The translations under genes and the position numbers were made by a program. A model generated the notes under the pieces. The model had not been told where the DNA came from. It was given only the letters and a program-made list of their open reading frames with translations, and did no database searches. Shown piece after piece: positions 16,558 to 23,694 of a DNA stretch of 64,000 bases. Within the stretch, counting starts at the first letter, position 1, and the number at the start of each line of letters is the position of its first letter. This DNA is from Flavobacterium cheniae (GTDB lineage Bacteria > Bacteroidota > Bacteroidia > Flavobacteriales > Flavobacteriaceae): contig NZ_SNZC01000002.1 of NCBI RefSeq assembly GCF_004363695.1, forward strand, positions 372,001 through 436,000, in the 5' to 3' direction.

Positions 16558-17376
16558 TTATTTGTTTAATTTCTCTTTGAAGTAATCTGACAACATATCA
16601 ACTAAGCTGATAGAAGCATCTTCCATATCATTAACGATAGAGTCAATTTTAGCTGTAATATAGTTGTAGAAAACTTGAAGAATCATCGCAACGATAAGTC
16701 CAAATACCGTTGTTAATAACGCTACTTTAATACCTCCAGCTACTAATGATGGCTCCATAGATCCTGCAGACTCAATTTGGTCAAACGCAACAATCATACC
16801 AATTACCGTTCCTAAGAACCCTAACATCGGTGCAAGAGCAATAAATAAAGAAACCCAAGAAACGTTTTTCTCTAATTGTCCCATTTGAACACCACCGTAA
16901 GCAACGATAGATTTTTCAGCAGACTCTAATCCGTGAGATGAACGCTCTAAACCTTGATAGAAAATAGATGCAACTGGACCAGCTGTGTTTTTAGCTACTT
17001 CTTTAGCTGCTTCGATACCACCTGAATTTAATGCAGATTCTACGTCAGAAACGAATTTTTTAGTGTTAATAGTAGAAAGATTTAAGTAAATAATTCTTTC
17101 AATAGCAATTGCTAAACCTAAAATTAAACACAATAATACTGGAGACATCCAAATTGGATCTCCTTCAATGAAACGCTTTTTCATTGATTGAGTAAAAGTA
17201 GCTTCTTCAGCTACAGCCTCTTCAGTTGTTGCTGCTGCTTCATCAGTTGTTGCTGCTGCAGTTGTGTCAGCTACTTGTTCTGTAGCAGGAGCTGCTGCTT
17301 GAGTTGAATCTTGAGCTTGAACATTTCCAAAAGTCATAAGCCCCGTGATTGCTAAAATAGAAAATAATCTTTTCAT
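16558..17376 (-). CDS. exbB: ExbB/TolQ/MotA-type proton channel
   Basis: A 272-residue ExbB homologue. It starts with what looks like a cleavable signal peptide (MKRLFSILAITGLMTFGNVQAQ), followed by a low-complexity Ala/Thr/Glu segment (about 23-65), then the three-helix ExbB core. Key parts are the first core helix at about 78-97, and GLERSSHGLESAEKSIV leading to WVSLFIALAPMLGFLGTVIGMI. The extra signal peptide and linker are absent from E. coli ExbB but frequent in Bacteroidetes. It heads the operon exbB-(142 aa)-exbD1-exbD2, which would power the TonB receptors such as that at 39285. Confidence 0.93.
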   Translation of the reverse strand: MKRLFSILAITGLMTFGNVQAQDSTQAAAPATEQVADTTAAATTDEAAATTEEAVAEEATFTQSMKKRFIEGDPIWMSPVLLCLILGLAIAIERIIYLNLSTINTKKFVSDVESALNSGGIEAAKEVAKNTAGPVASIFYQGLERSSHGLESAEKSIVAYGGVQMGQLEKNVSWVSLFIALAPMLGFLGTVIGMIVAFDQIESAGSMEPSLVAGGIKVALLTTVFGLIVAMILQVFYNYITAKIDSIVNDMEDASISLVDMLSDYFKEKLNK

Positions 17377-17459
17377 CGCTTTTGTTCTTAAATTTAATTA
17401 GTTAATTGGGTTTAAAGATATAAAAATATTTATAAAATTTTAAAATTAATATCATTCTG

Positions 17460-17547
17460 CAGAGAGGAAGGGATTCGAACCCTCGATACCCTTGTGGAGT
17501 ATACACACTTTCCAGGCGTGCGCCTTCGACCACTCGGCCACCTCTCT
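17460..17547 (-). tRNA. tRNA-Ser (anticodon GGA)
   Basis: Read on the minus strand the sequence folds as a class II tRNA: acceptor AGAGAGG pairs with CCTCTCT and a G discriminator follows; the D arm contains GCCGAGTGG; the anticodon stem CACGC/GTGTG holds loop CTGGAAA, giving GGA; a long variable arm (ATAC...GTAT) is present; and the T arm is GAGGGTTCGAATCCCTT. It reads serine codons UCC and UCU. CCA is not encoded. Confidence 0.95.
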
Positions 17548-17622
17548 ATTGAAACGACACCAAATTTTAAGGGTGCTAAATAACGCAAAAAAACTCATGT
17601 ATAAAAATTTTAAACGTTATTT

Positions 17623-18654
17623 TTATAACATTTCTCCACGTATTCCTGTTTCAAATATGGTCTTAAAAACATTATTTGACACTTTTTGACCTAAGAGATA
17701 CATTAATTTAGTGATAGCAGCCTCAGTAGTAATGTCTTTGCCTGAAATTACTCCTATATTTTTTAATTGTGTACTAGTTTCGTAATTCCCCATGGAAACA
17801 CTACCTCCACTACATTGTGTAACGTTAATTACATGTATATTATTATGAATAGCGCGCGCTAATGTTTGCACAAACCATTCTTCTGTTGGCGCATTTCCTG
17901 AACCATAAGTTTCTAAAACTATACCTTTTAAATTAGGAATGGCAAAAAAAGCATTTAAGACATTTTGATTGATGCCTGGAAAAATCTTTAAAATTGCTAC
18001 ATTATCATCAAAATCAGTATGTACTTTTAGCTTTTTAGTTGCTTTTTGTTTTAGAATGATATCCTTATTTACTTTTAAATGCACACCAGATTCTGCTAAT
18101 TCAGGAAAATTTGGCGAAGTAAAAGCATTAAAATGTTCTGCACTGATTTTTGTAGTTCGGTTTCCTCGGTATAATTTATATTCGAAATACAAACACACTT
18201 CTTGAATAGCTGGCTTTTTATTTTCTTGAAGCGAAGCTACCTGAATTGCCGTAATTAAGTTTTCTTTGGCATCGGTTCTTAAATCACCAATTGGTAATTG
18301 CGAACCTGTAAAAATTACTGGCTTTGATAAATTTTCTAACATAAAACTCAATGCAGATGCGCTGTAAGACATCGTATCTGAACCGTGCAAAACCACAAAA
18401 CCATCAAATTGAGAATAATTTCCCTCAATAATTTTCGCCATTTTTTGCCAACTAGAAACATTCATGTTCGATGAATCAATCGGCACTTCAAAAGAATAGG
18501 TTTCAATTTGACAATCTAACAAGTGAAGTTCTGGAATTCTACTTAACAACTCATTAAAATCAAAAGCCTTCAAAGCTCCTGTTTCAAAATCTTTTACCAT
18601 TCCGATGGTACCACCGGTGTAAATTAAAAGTATTTTCGGTTTATGAGATGTCAT
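17623..18654 (-). CDS. ansA: Type I (cytoplasmic) L-asparaginase
   Basis: Hydrolyses asparagine to aspartate and ammonia. The first catalytic threonine is in YTGGTIGMV (residues 12-20), and the second motif is LHGSDTMSYSASALSF near residue 90, with the catalytic Thr-Asp-Lys set expected nearby (TDAKENLITA). There is no signal peptide, so it is the cytoplasmic type. Length 343 matches AnsA. It overlaps the upstream acyltransferase by 14 bp, so they are translationally linked. Confidence 0.95.
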   Translation of the reverse strand: MTSHKPKILLIYTGGTIGMVKDFETGALKAFDFNELLSRIPELHLLDCQIETYSFEVPIDSSNMNVSSWQKMAKIIEGNYSQFDGFVVLHGSDTMSYSASALSFMLENLSKPVIFTGSQLPIGDLRTDAKENLITAIQVASLQENKKPAIQEVCLYFEYKLYRGNRTTKISAEHFNAFTSPNFPELAESGVHLKVNKDIILKQKATKKLKVHTDFDDNVAILKIFPGINQNVLNAFFAIPNLKGIVLETYGSGNAPTEEWFVQTLARAIHNNIHVINVTQCSGGSVSMGNYETSTQLKNIGVISGKDITTEAAITKLMYLLGQKVSNNVFKTIFETGIRGEML

Positions 18655-19780
18655 CAGTATATTTCAGTTTATTCACAACCGGATTTGCATACATCGCCAA
18701 GAAACCTTCTCTCATGGTTTCATTATCGGCATCAATTCGCATTTCTAATCTTCTTTCGAACAATTGACGCTCTTTTTCGTTGTACAAATGTTCAAATCGA
18801 GTTGTTTTGTATAAAATATCGTAAGCGATAAAATTTGTTGGCCATAATTTATACGATTGTAAAATAGAATCATCAATTACTTGAGCCAGTGCTTGAATTT
18901 GCTTGTTATTATTGTCATTTTCAGCAATAATTTTTTCGTATTCATTTTCTAAAACATCACCCACATGAATATGAATGCGTTTCTTTTGACCAATAATCCC
19001 ACTTAAAAGCGTGATAAAATCTTCGTTTTTCTCTTTTATATATACTTCGTCTTTTGAAAGCGCAATTAATTGTGGCATTTTCAAAGCATCTGTTGGGTCG
19101 TATTCGTACGAAATAGAAACAGGAACAATTTTTAACTTCTTAAAATAGTCCATTACTCTTACTTCATCATTAGCCATAGCCACCATTTTCAAAACCCCTT
19201 GATGAGTTGCATCATTACCGTCCTTGGTTCTTCCTTCTCGTTGAGCAATCCAAACAGAACGATTTTCTTTAGACAATAAATGATACATATATTCCGCCAT
19301 CAACTTAGAACTTTGTAATAATTCTCTTGGGGACAAACCTCTTTGAACTAAAAAGTTTCTATTAAGTTTTGATAATTTTAAAAGGAAATCTTTTTGAACT
19401 AAATTATCTCCAATAGCCGAAGCAGTCATCACCAATCCATGATCAATTAATGAAACATTCAACAATGAAGTGTCTAAAATAATATCGCGATGGTTGGAAA
19501 TAAATAAATACGAAGTATTAGGTTCTAATTTCTCAAAACCCGAAGTGGTAAGTCCTTCCGAACTTCTCTCTAAAACTCTTTGAATCGATTGGTACACAAA
19601 ATTAACCTGAAAATCACGAATAGAATGTGTTCTACTCAATTGTGATTTCCATTCCTCGTCCTCCATTTCTGGAAAAGTAAAATCCATCATAGCCTTCATC
19701 ATAGGATGATGTAACAAAGACTTCAAGGCTTCGTTTACTTCAGAATCATAATAAGGGCGAATAGAATCGAATTTTGTCAT
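18641..19780 (-). CDS. Bacteroidetes-type 1-acylglycerol-3-phosphate acyltransferase-like protein
   Basis: A 379-residue PlsC-superfamily acyltransferase. The catalytic block reads ISNHRDIILD, which has five residues between His and Asp instead of the usual four, and the substrate block reads AQREGRTKDG in place of FPEGTRS. It also has a long C-terminal region. No obvious membrane anchor is seen. Long relatives of this type are common in Bacteroidetes and are annotated as glycerol acyltransferases; acyl donor and acceptor are unknown. The ATG at 19780 (MTKFDSIRPYYD) is preferred to one at 19801, which adds seven unusual residues. It overlaps ansA. Confidence 0.85.
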   Translation of the reverse strand: MTKFDSIRPYYDSEVNEALKSLLHHPMMKAMMDFTFPEMEDEEWKSQLSRTHSIRDFQVNFVYQSIQRVLERSSEGLTTSGFEKLEPNTSYLFISNHRDIILDTSLLNVSLIDHGLVMTASAIGDNLVQKDFLLKLSKLNRNFLVQRGLSPRELLQSSKLMAEYMYHLLSKENRSVWIAQREGRTKDGNDATHQGVLKMVAMANDEVRVMDYFKKLKIVPVSISYEYDPTDALKMPQLIALSKDEVYIKEKNEDFITLLSGIIGQKKRIHIHVGDVLENEYEKIIAENDNNNKQIQALAQVIDDSILQSYKLWPTNFIAYDILYKTTRFEHLYNEKERQLFERRLEMRIDADNETMREGFLAMYANPVVNKLKYTDDIS

Positions 19781-19842
19781 AATTATTTTAAAACAATTCA
19801 CAAAAGAACAAAATTTTTATCAATTGCAACTTTAAATTTACA

Positions 19843-20610
19843 TTAAATTCCGAAAATTTGTTTAGAGTTTTCTGTAGTAATTTTTGCAATTTCTTCCACT
19901 GATAGCTGATAAATTTCAGCTAACTTTTGTGCAACCAATAAAGTATAACTGCTTTCGTTTCGTTTTCCACGATATGGAACTGGCGCTAAATAAGGCGAAT
20001 CGGTTTCTAAAACAATGTGTTTCAAATCGATTTCATTCAAAAATTGGTCGATTTTTCCGTTTTTGAAAGTGGCTACTCCTCCAATTCCTAATTTCATTCC
20101 TAACGAAATCGCTCTTTGGGCTTGACCCAAATCACCCGTAAAACAATGAAAAATTCCAAATAAATCAGCTGATTTTTCGCTTTCCAAAACCTCAAAAACT
20201 TCATCAAAAGCATCACGACAATGAATATTGATTCCTAATTTGTACTTTTTTGCCAATTGAATTTGGTGTTTGAAAGCATGTTGTTGTTCTTTCAAAAAAG
20301 TTTTGTCCCAAAATAAATCAATTCCGATTTCACCTATTGCATAAAATTTTCTAGAAGCCAACTCTCTTTCTACATGCGCCAATTCTTCTAAGTAATCCTC
20401 CTTCACATATGTTGGATGCAAACCCATCATCAAAAACACGTTTTCGGGATATTGCTTTTCTAATTCGTACATTTTAGTTGTATAATTAGAATCTATTGAA
20501 GGAACAAAAAAACGAGAAACGCCTGCATTTATAGCACGTTGCATCATTTCGTTGCGGTCTAAATCAAATTCTTCTGAATATAAATGTGAATGGGTATCGG
20601 TAAGTATCAT
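19843..20610 (-). CDS. tatD: TatD-family metal-dependent hydrolase
   Basis: A 255-residue TIM-barrel nuclease of the TatD/YcfH family, expected to act on DNA 3' ends or D-aminoacyl-tRNA-like substrates. Metal ligands are visible in DTHSHLY (5-7 region), GEIGIDLFWD, NIHCRDA, HCFTG and ETDSPYLAP, in the canonical order. It is 62 bp upstream of the acyltransferase on the same strand and may be co-transcribed with it and ansA. Confidence 0.95.
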   Translation of the reverse strand: MILTDTHSHLYSEEFDLDRNEMMQRAINAGVSRFFVPSIDSNYTTKMYELEKQYPENVFLMMGLHPTYVKEDYLEELAHVERELASRKFYAIGEIGIDLFWDKTFLKEQQHAFKHQIQLAKKYKLGINIHCRDAFDEVFEVLESEKSADLFGIFHCFTGDLGQAQRAISLGMKLGIGGVATFKNGKIDQFLNEIDLKHIVLETDSPYLAPVPYRGKRNESSYTLLVAQKLAEIYQLSVEEIAKITTENSKQIFGI

Positions 20611-20621
20611 TTGTTGATTGG

Positions 20622-20647
20622 GTTACAAAGTGGCAAAGTTACAAAGT
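20622..20647 (+). repeat. Short direct repeat between tatD and the retropepsin-like gene
   Basis: GTTACAAAGT occurs at 20622-20631 and 20638-20647 (offset 16 bp), with the related GTGGCAAA in between, giving an 8-bp periodicity. It lies in the 68-bp divergent spacer. Confidence 0.6.
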
Positions 20648-20666
20648 TTGATTCAGAAATTTGATT

Positions 20667-20674
20667 TACTTTTG
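20667..20674 (+). promoter_or_regulatory. Candidate -7 box for the retropepsin-like gene
   Basis: TACTTTTG matches TAnnTTTG and ends only 4 bp before the ATG at 20679. A TTG lies at 20648-20650, 16 bp upstream, slightly closer than usual. If used, the mRNA would begin at or next to the start codon. Confidence 0.4.
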
Positions 20675-20678
20675 AAGT

Positions 20679-21116
20679 ATGGAAGATTTACAAGACTTTT
20701 TAAAAGGAAAAAAATATAAAAAAATAAAATTTACGGTGCTAAAAACCCAACATTTATTAATCAAAGGAAAGATAAATGGCGTAAAAGGCAACTTTATTTT
20801 AGATACTGGAGCGAGTAATAGTTGTGTAGGATTTGAAAGTATTGAACAGTTCAAATTAGATGCCCAATTTTCAGAAACCAAAGCCGCTGGTGCTGGTGCC
20901 ACAGGAATTGAAACGCAATTAGCAAGGAATAATGAAATTCAATTGGGAAGATGGAAAAATAATAAATTTCACCTGATTGTTTTTGATATGAGTCATGTAA
21001 ATGATGCGCTTCGTCATTACAAAACCAAACCGGTTGATGGTATTATTGGTGCCGATATTTTACTAAAAGGAAAAGCAATTATTGATTATAGTAATCATTG
21101 TTTGTATTTGAAATAA
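20679..21116 (+). CDS. Retropepsin-like aspartic protease family protein
   Basis: A 145-residue protein with the single active-site motif of clan AA proteases, ILDTGASNSCVG (Asp at about 42), and the later hydrophobic-hydrophobic-Gly motif GIIGADIL near residue 120. As with retroviral protease it would have to act as a dimer. There is no signal peptide. Bacterial relatives are often annotated as clan AA aspartic protease, with unknown targets. It converges directly with the MFS gene (no gap). Confidence 0.85.
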   Translation: MEDLQDFLKGKKYKKIKFTVLKTQHLLIKGKINGVKGNFILDTGASNSCVGFESIEQFKLDAQFSETKAAGAGATGIETQLARNNEIQLGRWKNNKFHLIVFDMSHVNDALRHYKTKPVDGIIGADILLKGKAIIDYSNHCLYLK

Positions 21117-22337
21117 CTAGCTCGAATGGTTTTTTTTCAGTGTTCGGTAAGCTAAAATCGTACTAATCAACATTAAAATTCCTCCCAAAATAAAGGGTGC
21201 TCCTGGGAATAAAAAAGGCGCTTCATTGTGAGTAAAATAATAAAAAACAGATGCCATCATAGGTGGACCTACTATTGAAGAAGCACTCATTAAACTTGTT
21301 AACGTTCCTTGAATTTCACCTTGTTCTGATGGAGGTACTTGTTCAGAAACCACTGCTTGCAATGCTGGACCGGCAATTCCTCCTAAACAATAAGGAATTA
21401 AGAATAGAAACATCATCCAACTTTCTGTTGCAAATGCAAACAAAAACATCCCGATAGTATATAACGCTAAACCGAAATAAATACTTTTTACATTTCCGAT
21501 TTTTGGGTTTATCCAACGAATTAAACCACCTTGAACGATTCCAACTAACAATCCGATGATTCCAAGAGAAATACCAACCATTTTTTCATCCCAATTAAAT
21601 TGGTACATGGTAAAATAATTCCAGTTGCTTTGCACGGCATGCGAACCTACATAGAGAATGAAAATCGCTAATACTAATCCAATTAAATTAGGGTATTTTT
21701 TCAAATGTAAAAGAGCTCCAATTGGGTTAGCTCTTTTCAATTCAAATGGTCTTCTTTTATCTTTATCTAAAGATTCTGGCAAAATAAAATAACCGTATAA
21801 AAAATTAAGCATGCACAAAATAGCTGCAGCAATAAAAGGAACTCTTGTTCCAAATTGCCCTAACAATCCACCTATAACCGGGCCAATAATAAATCCTAAT
21901 CCAAAAGCTGCACCCATTAAACCAAAGTTTTTAGCTCGATTTTCATTTGTACTAACATCGGCTATATAAGCAGATGCAGTGGTAAAACTTGCTCCTGTAA
22001 TCCCAGATAGAATTCTACCAATGAACAACCAAATAATAGTTGGTGCATAAGCCAATAATAAAAAATCTAACGAAAAACCAAATAAAGAAATTAACAAAAC
22101 TGGTCTTCTGCCATATTTATCACTTAAATTTCCAATGACTGGAGCAAAAATAAATTGAGTAATAGCATATGCAAAAGTTAGCCAACCTCCATATTTTGCT
22201 GCTTCACTAATATCTCCATTGATAAGCTCTTTAATTAGATTTGGAATTACAGGAATAATAATTCCCCAACCAATAACATCTAACAAAACGGTAATAAAGA
22301 TGAAACCAACGGCCGCTTGCTTCTTAGATTTTTTCAT
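21117..22337 (-). CDS. Major facilitator (TCR/Tet-like) drug/H+ antiporter
   Basis: A 406-residue MFS protein with 12 predicted helices. Motif [15 protein letters not shown], is at about 70-83 and the antiporter motif C-like [16 protein letters not shown] at about 143-158; the N-terminus reads [13 protein letters not shown], as in the TetA(class B)-like DHA1 group. The export substrate is unknown; similarity to Tet pumps is not evidence of tetracycline resistance. It lies downstream of odhB but a strong terminator stands between them, so it is probably expressed separately. Confidence 0.88.
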   Translation of the reverse strand: MKKSKKQAAVGFIFITVLLDVIGWGIIIPVIPNLIKELINGDISEAAKYGGWLTFAYAITQFIFAPVIGNLSDKYGRRPVLLISLFGFSLDFLLLAYAPTIIWLFIGRILSGITGASFTTASAYIADVSTNENRAKNFGLMGAAFGLGFIIGPVIGGLLGQFGTRVPFIAAAILCMLNFLYGYFILPESLDKDKRRPFELKRANPIGALLHLKKYPNLIGLVLAIFILYVGSHAVQSNWNYFTMYQFNWDEKMVGISLGIIGLLVGIVQGGLIRWINPKIGNVKSIYFGLALYTIGMFLFAFATESWMMFLFLIPYCLGGIAGPALQAVVSEQVPPSEQGEIQGTLTSLMSASSIVGPPMMASVFYYFTHNEAPFLFPGAPFILGGILMLISTILAYRTLKKNHSS

Positions 22338-22359
22338 AGCTAAATTTTGAAATACAAAG

Positions 22360-22398
22360 AAAAGAAAAATCCCAAACTCTTTAGGAATTTGGGATTTT
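22360..22398 (-). terminator. Rho-independent terminator after odhB
   Basis: AAATCCCAAA (22367-22376) pairs perfectly with TTTGGGATTT (22388-22397); on the minus strand it is followed by a T-rich tract. It ends the odhA-odhB transcript before the MFS gene. Confidence 0.85.
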
Positions 22399-22417
22399 AT
22401 TATTGGGATTTATATTT

Positions 22418-23635
22418 CTATAATTCTAATGCTTTTTTCACATTTCCACCCATTAATAATTCTGCTGGGTTTTCTAATGCTTCTTTAACAGCTACTAAGA
22501 ATCCAACCGACTCACGTCCGTCGATGATTCTGTGGTCGTATGATAAGGCAACGTACATAACTGGAGCAATTACGATTTGACCGTTTTTAACGATAGCTCT
22601 TTCTACCACATTGTGCATTCCTAAAATACCAGATTGTGGAGGATTGATGATTGGCGTAGATAACATACTTCCAAAAACACCACCATTAGAAATTGTGAAT
22701 GTTCCACCTGTCATTTCATCAACTGTGATTTGTCCATCACGCGCTCTGATAGCTAATCTTTTGATTTCTGCTTCAACACCTCTGAAAGATAATGTTTCTG
22801 CATTTCTCATAACCGGAACCATTAATCCTTTTGGACCAGAAACCGCTACAGAAATATCACAGAAGTCATAAGAAATTTTCTCTTGACCATCAATCATAGA
22901 ATTTACATCTGGATACAATTGTAAAGCACGAGTTACTGCTTTTGTAAAGAACGACATAAAGCCTAATCCTAAACCATGTTTTGCTTTGAACTCTTCTTTA
23001 TATTGATCACGTAAAGCGTAAATAGCCGTCATATCTACTTCATTAAAAGTAGTTAACATTGCTGTTTCGTTTTTAGCCGAAACTAAACGCTCAGCTACTT
23101 TTCTACGTAACATAGAAAGTTTTGTTCTTTCTGAACCACGGTTTCCACCTGTTGGTGTTCCCATTGATGGTACTGCATTTACAGCGTCATCTTTAGTAAT
23201 TCTTCCACCTTTACCTGTTCCAACGATGTCAGAAGGCTCGATGTTTTTCTCGTCTAATATTTTTCTAGCTGCTGGAGATGGCGCTTGAGTCGCATATGTT
23301 TTTTCTGCTACTGGAGCCGCTTTTGGAGCCTCAGCTTTTGGAGCTTCAACCGTTTTTGCTTCTTCTTTAGCTGGAGCCGCACCACCTTCTGGTTTTGCTG
23401 CACCTGTATCGATTAAACAAACTACAGCACCAACTGCTACTGCATCACCTTCTTCTGCTTTTAATGTAATGATTCCACTTGCTTCAGCTGGCAATTCTAA
23501 TGTTGCTTTGTCTGAATCAACCTCAGCAATCGCTTGGTCTTTTTCTACATAATCACCATCTTTTACTAACCATGTAGCAATTTCTACTTCTTTAATTGAT
23601 TCCCCTGGAGAAGGGACTTTCATTTCTAAAATCAT
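22418..23635 (-). CDS. odhB: 2-oxoglutarate dehydrogenase E2, dihydrolipoamide succinyltransferase
   Basis: E2 core of the 2-oxoglutarate dehydrogenase complex of the TCA cycle. One lipoyl domain (1-75) carries the lipoylated lysine in EVDSDKATLE; then an Ala/Pro/Lys linker, a peripheral-subunit-binding domain (about 120-155: SPAARKILDEKNI...), and the acyltransferase core ending with the catalytic histidine in SYDHRIIDGRE. Length 405 is typical of SucB. It is downstream of odhA with a 59-bp gap containing a palindrome. The shared E3 lipoamide dehydrogenase is not in this window. Confidence 0.97.
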   Translation of the reverse strand: MILEMKVPSPGESIKEVEIATWLVKDGDYVEKDQAIAEVDSDKATLELPAEASGIITLKAEEGDAVAVGAVVCLIDTGAAKPEGGAAPAKEEAKTVEAPKAEAPKAAPVAEKTYATQAPSPAARKILDEKNIEPSDIVGTGKGGRITKDDAVNAVPSMGTPTGGNRGSERTKLSMLRRKVAERLVSAKNETAMLTTFNEVDMTAIYALRDQYKEEFKAKHGLGLGFMSFFTKAVTRALQLYPDVNSMIDGQEKISYDFCDISVAVSGPKGLMVPVMRNAETLSFRGVEAEIKRLAIRARDGQITVDEMTGGTFTISNGGVFGSMLSTPIINPPQSGILGMHNVVERAIVKNGQIVIAPVMYVALSYDHRIIDGRESVGFLVAVKEALENPAELLMGGNVKKALEL

Positions 23636-23656
23636 ATCTTTTTATTTAAAAAGTTT

Positions 23657-23677
23657 ACCCTTCGACAAGCTCAGGGT
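23657..23677 (-). repeat. GC-rich palindromic element between odhA and odhB
   Basis: ACCCT (23657-23661) and AGGGT (23673-23677) flank TTCGACAAGC-type sequence. The element is much more GC-rich than the surrounding DNA. From memory, very similar TTCGACAAGCTCAGG units occur between genes in many unrelated bacteria; I could not search. It might form a small hairpin in the odhA-odhB mRNA. Confidence 0.45.
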
Positions 23678-23694
23678 GATAATTGAGTTGTTTT

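Noticed and set aside
13712..17376. Type IX secretion/gliding motor genes (GldL/GldM-like)
   Set aside because: The proteins carry ExbB and ExbD motifs and sizes; no GldL or GldM features are present and no other gld/spr genes are adjacent.
21117..22337. Tetracycline-resistance determinant
   Set aside because: The protein belongs to the wider TCR/Tet MFS group, but nothing links this core-genome exporter to resistance.
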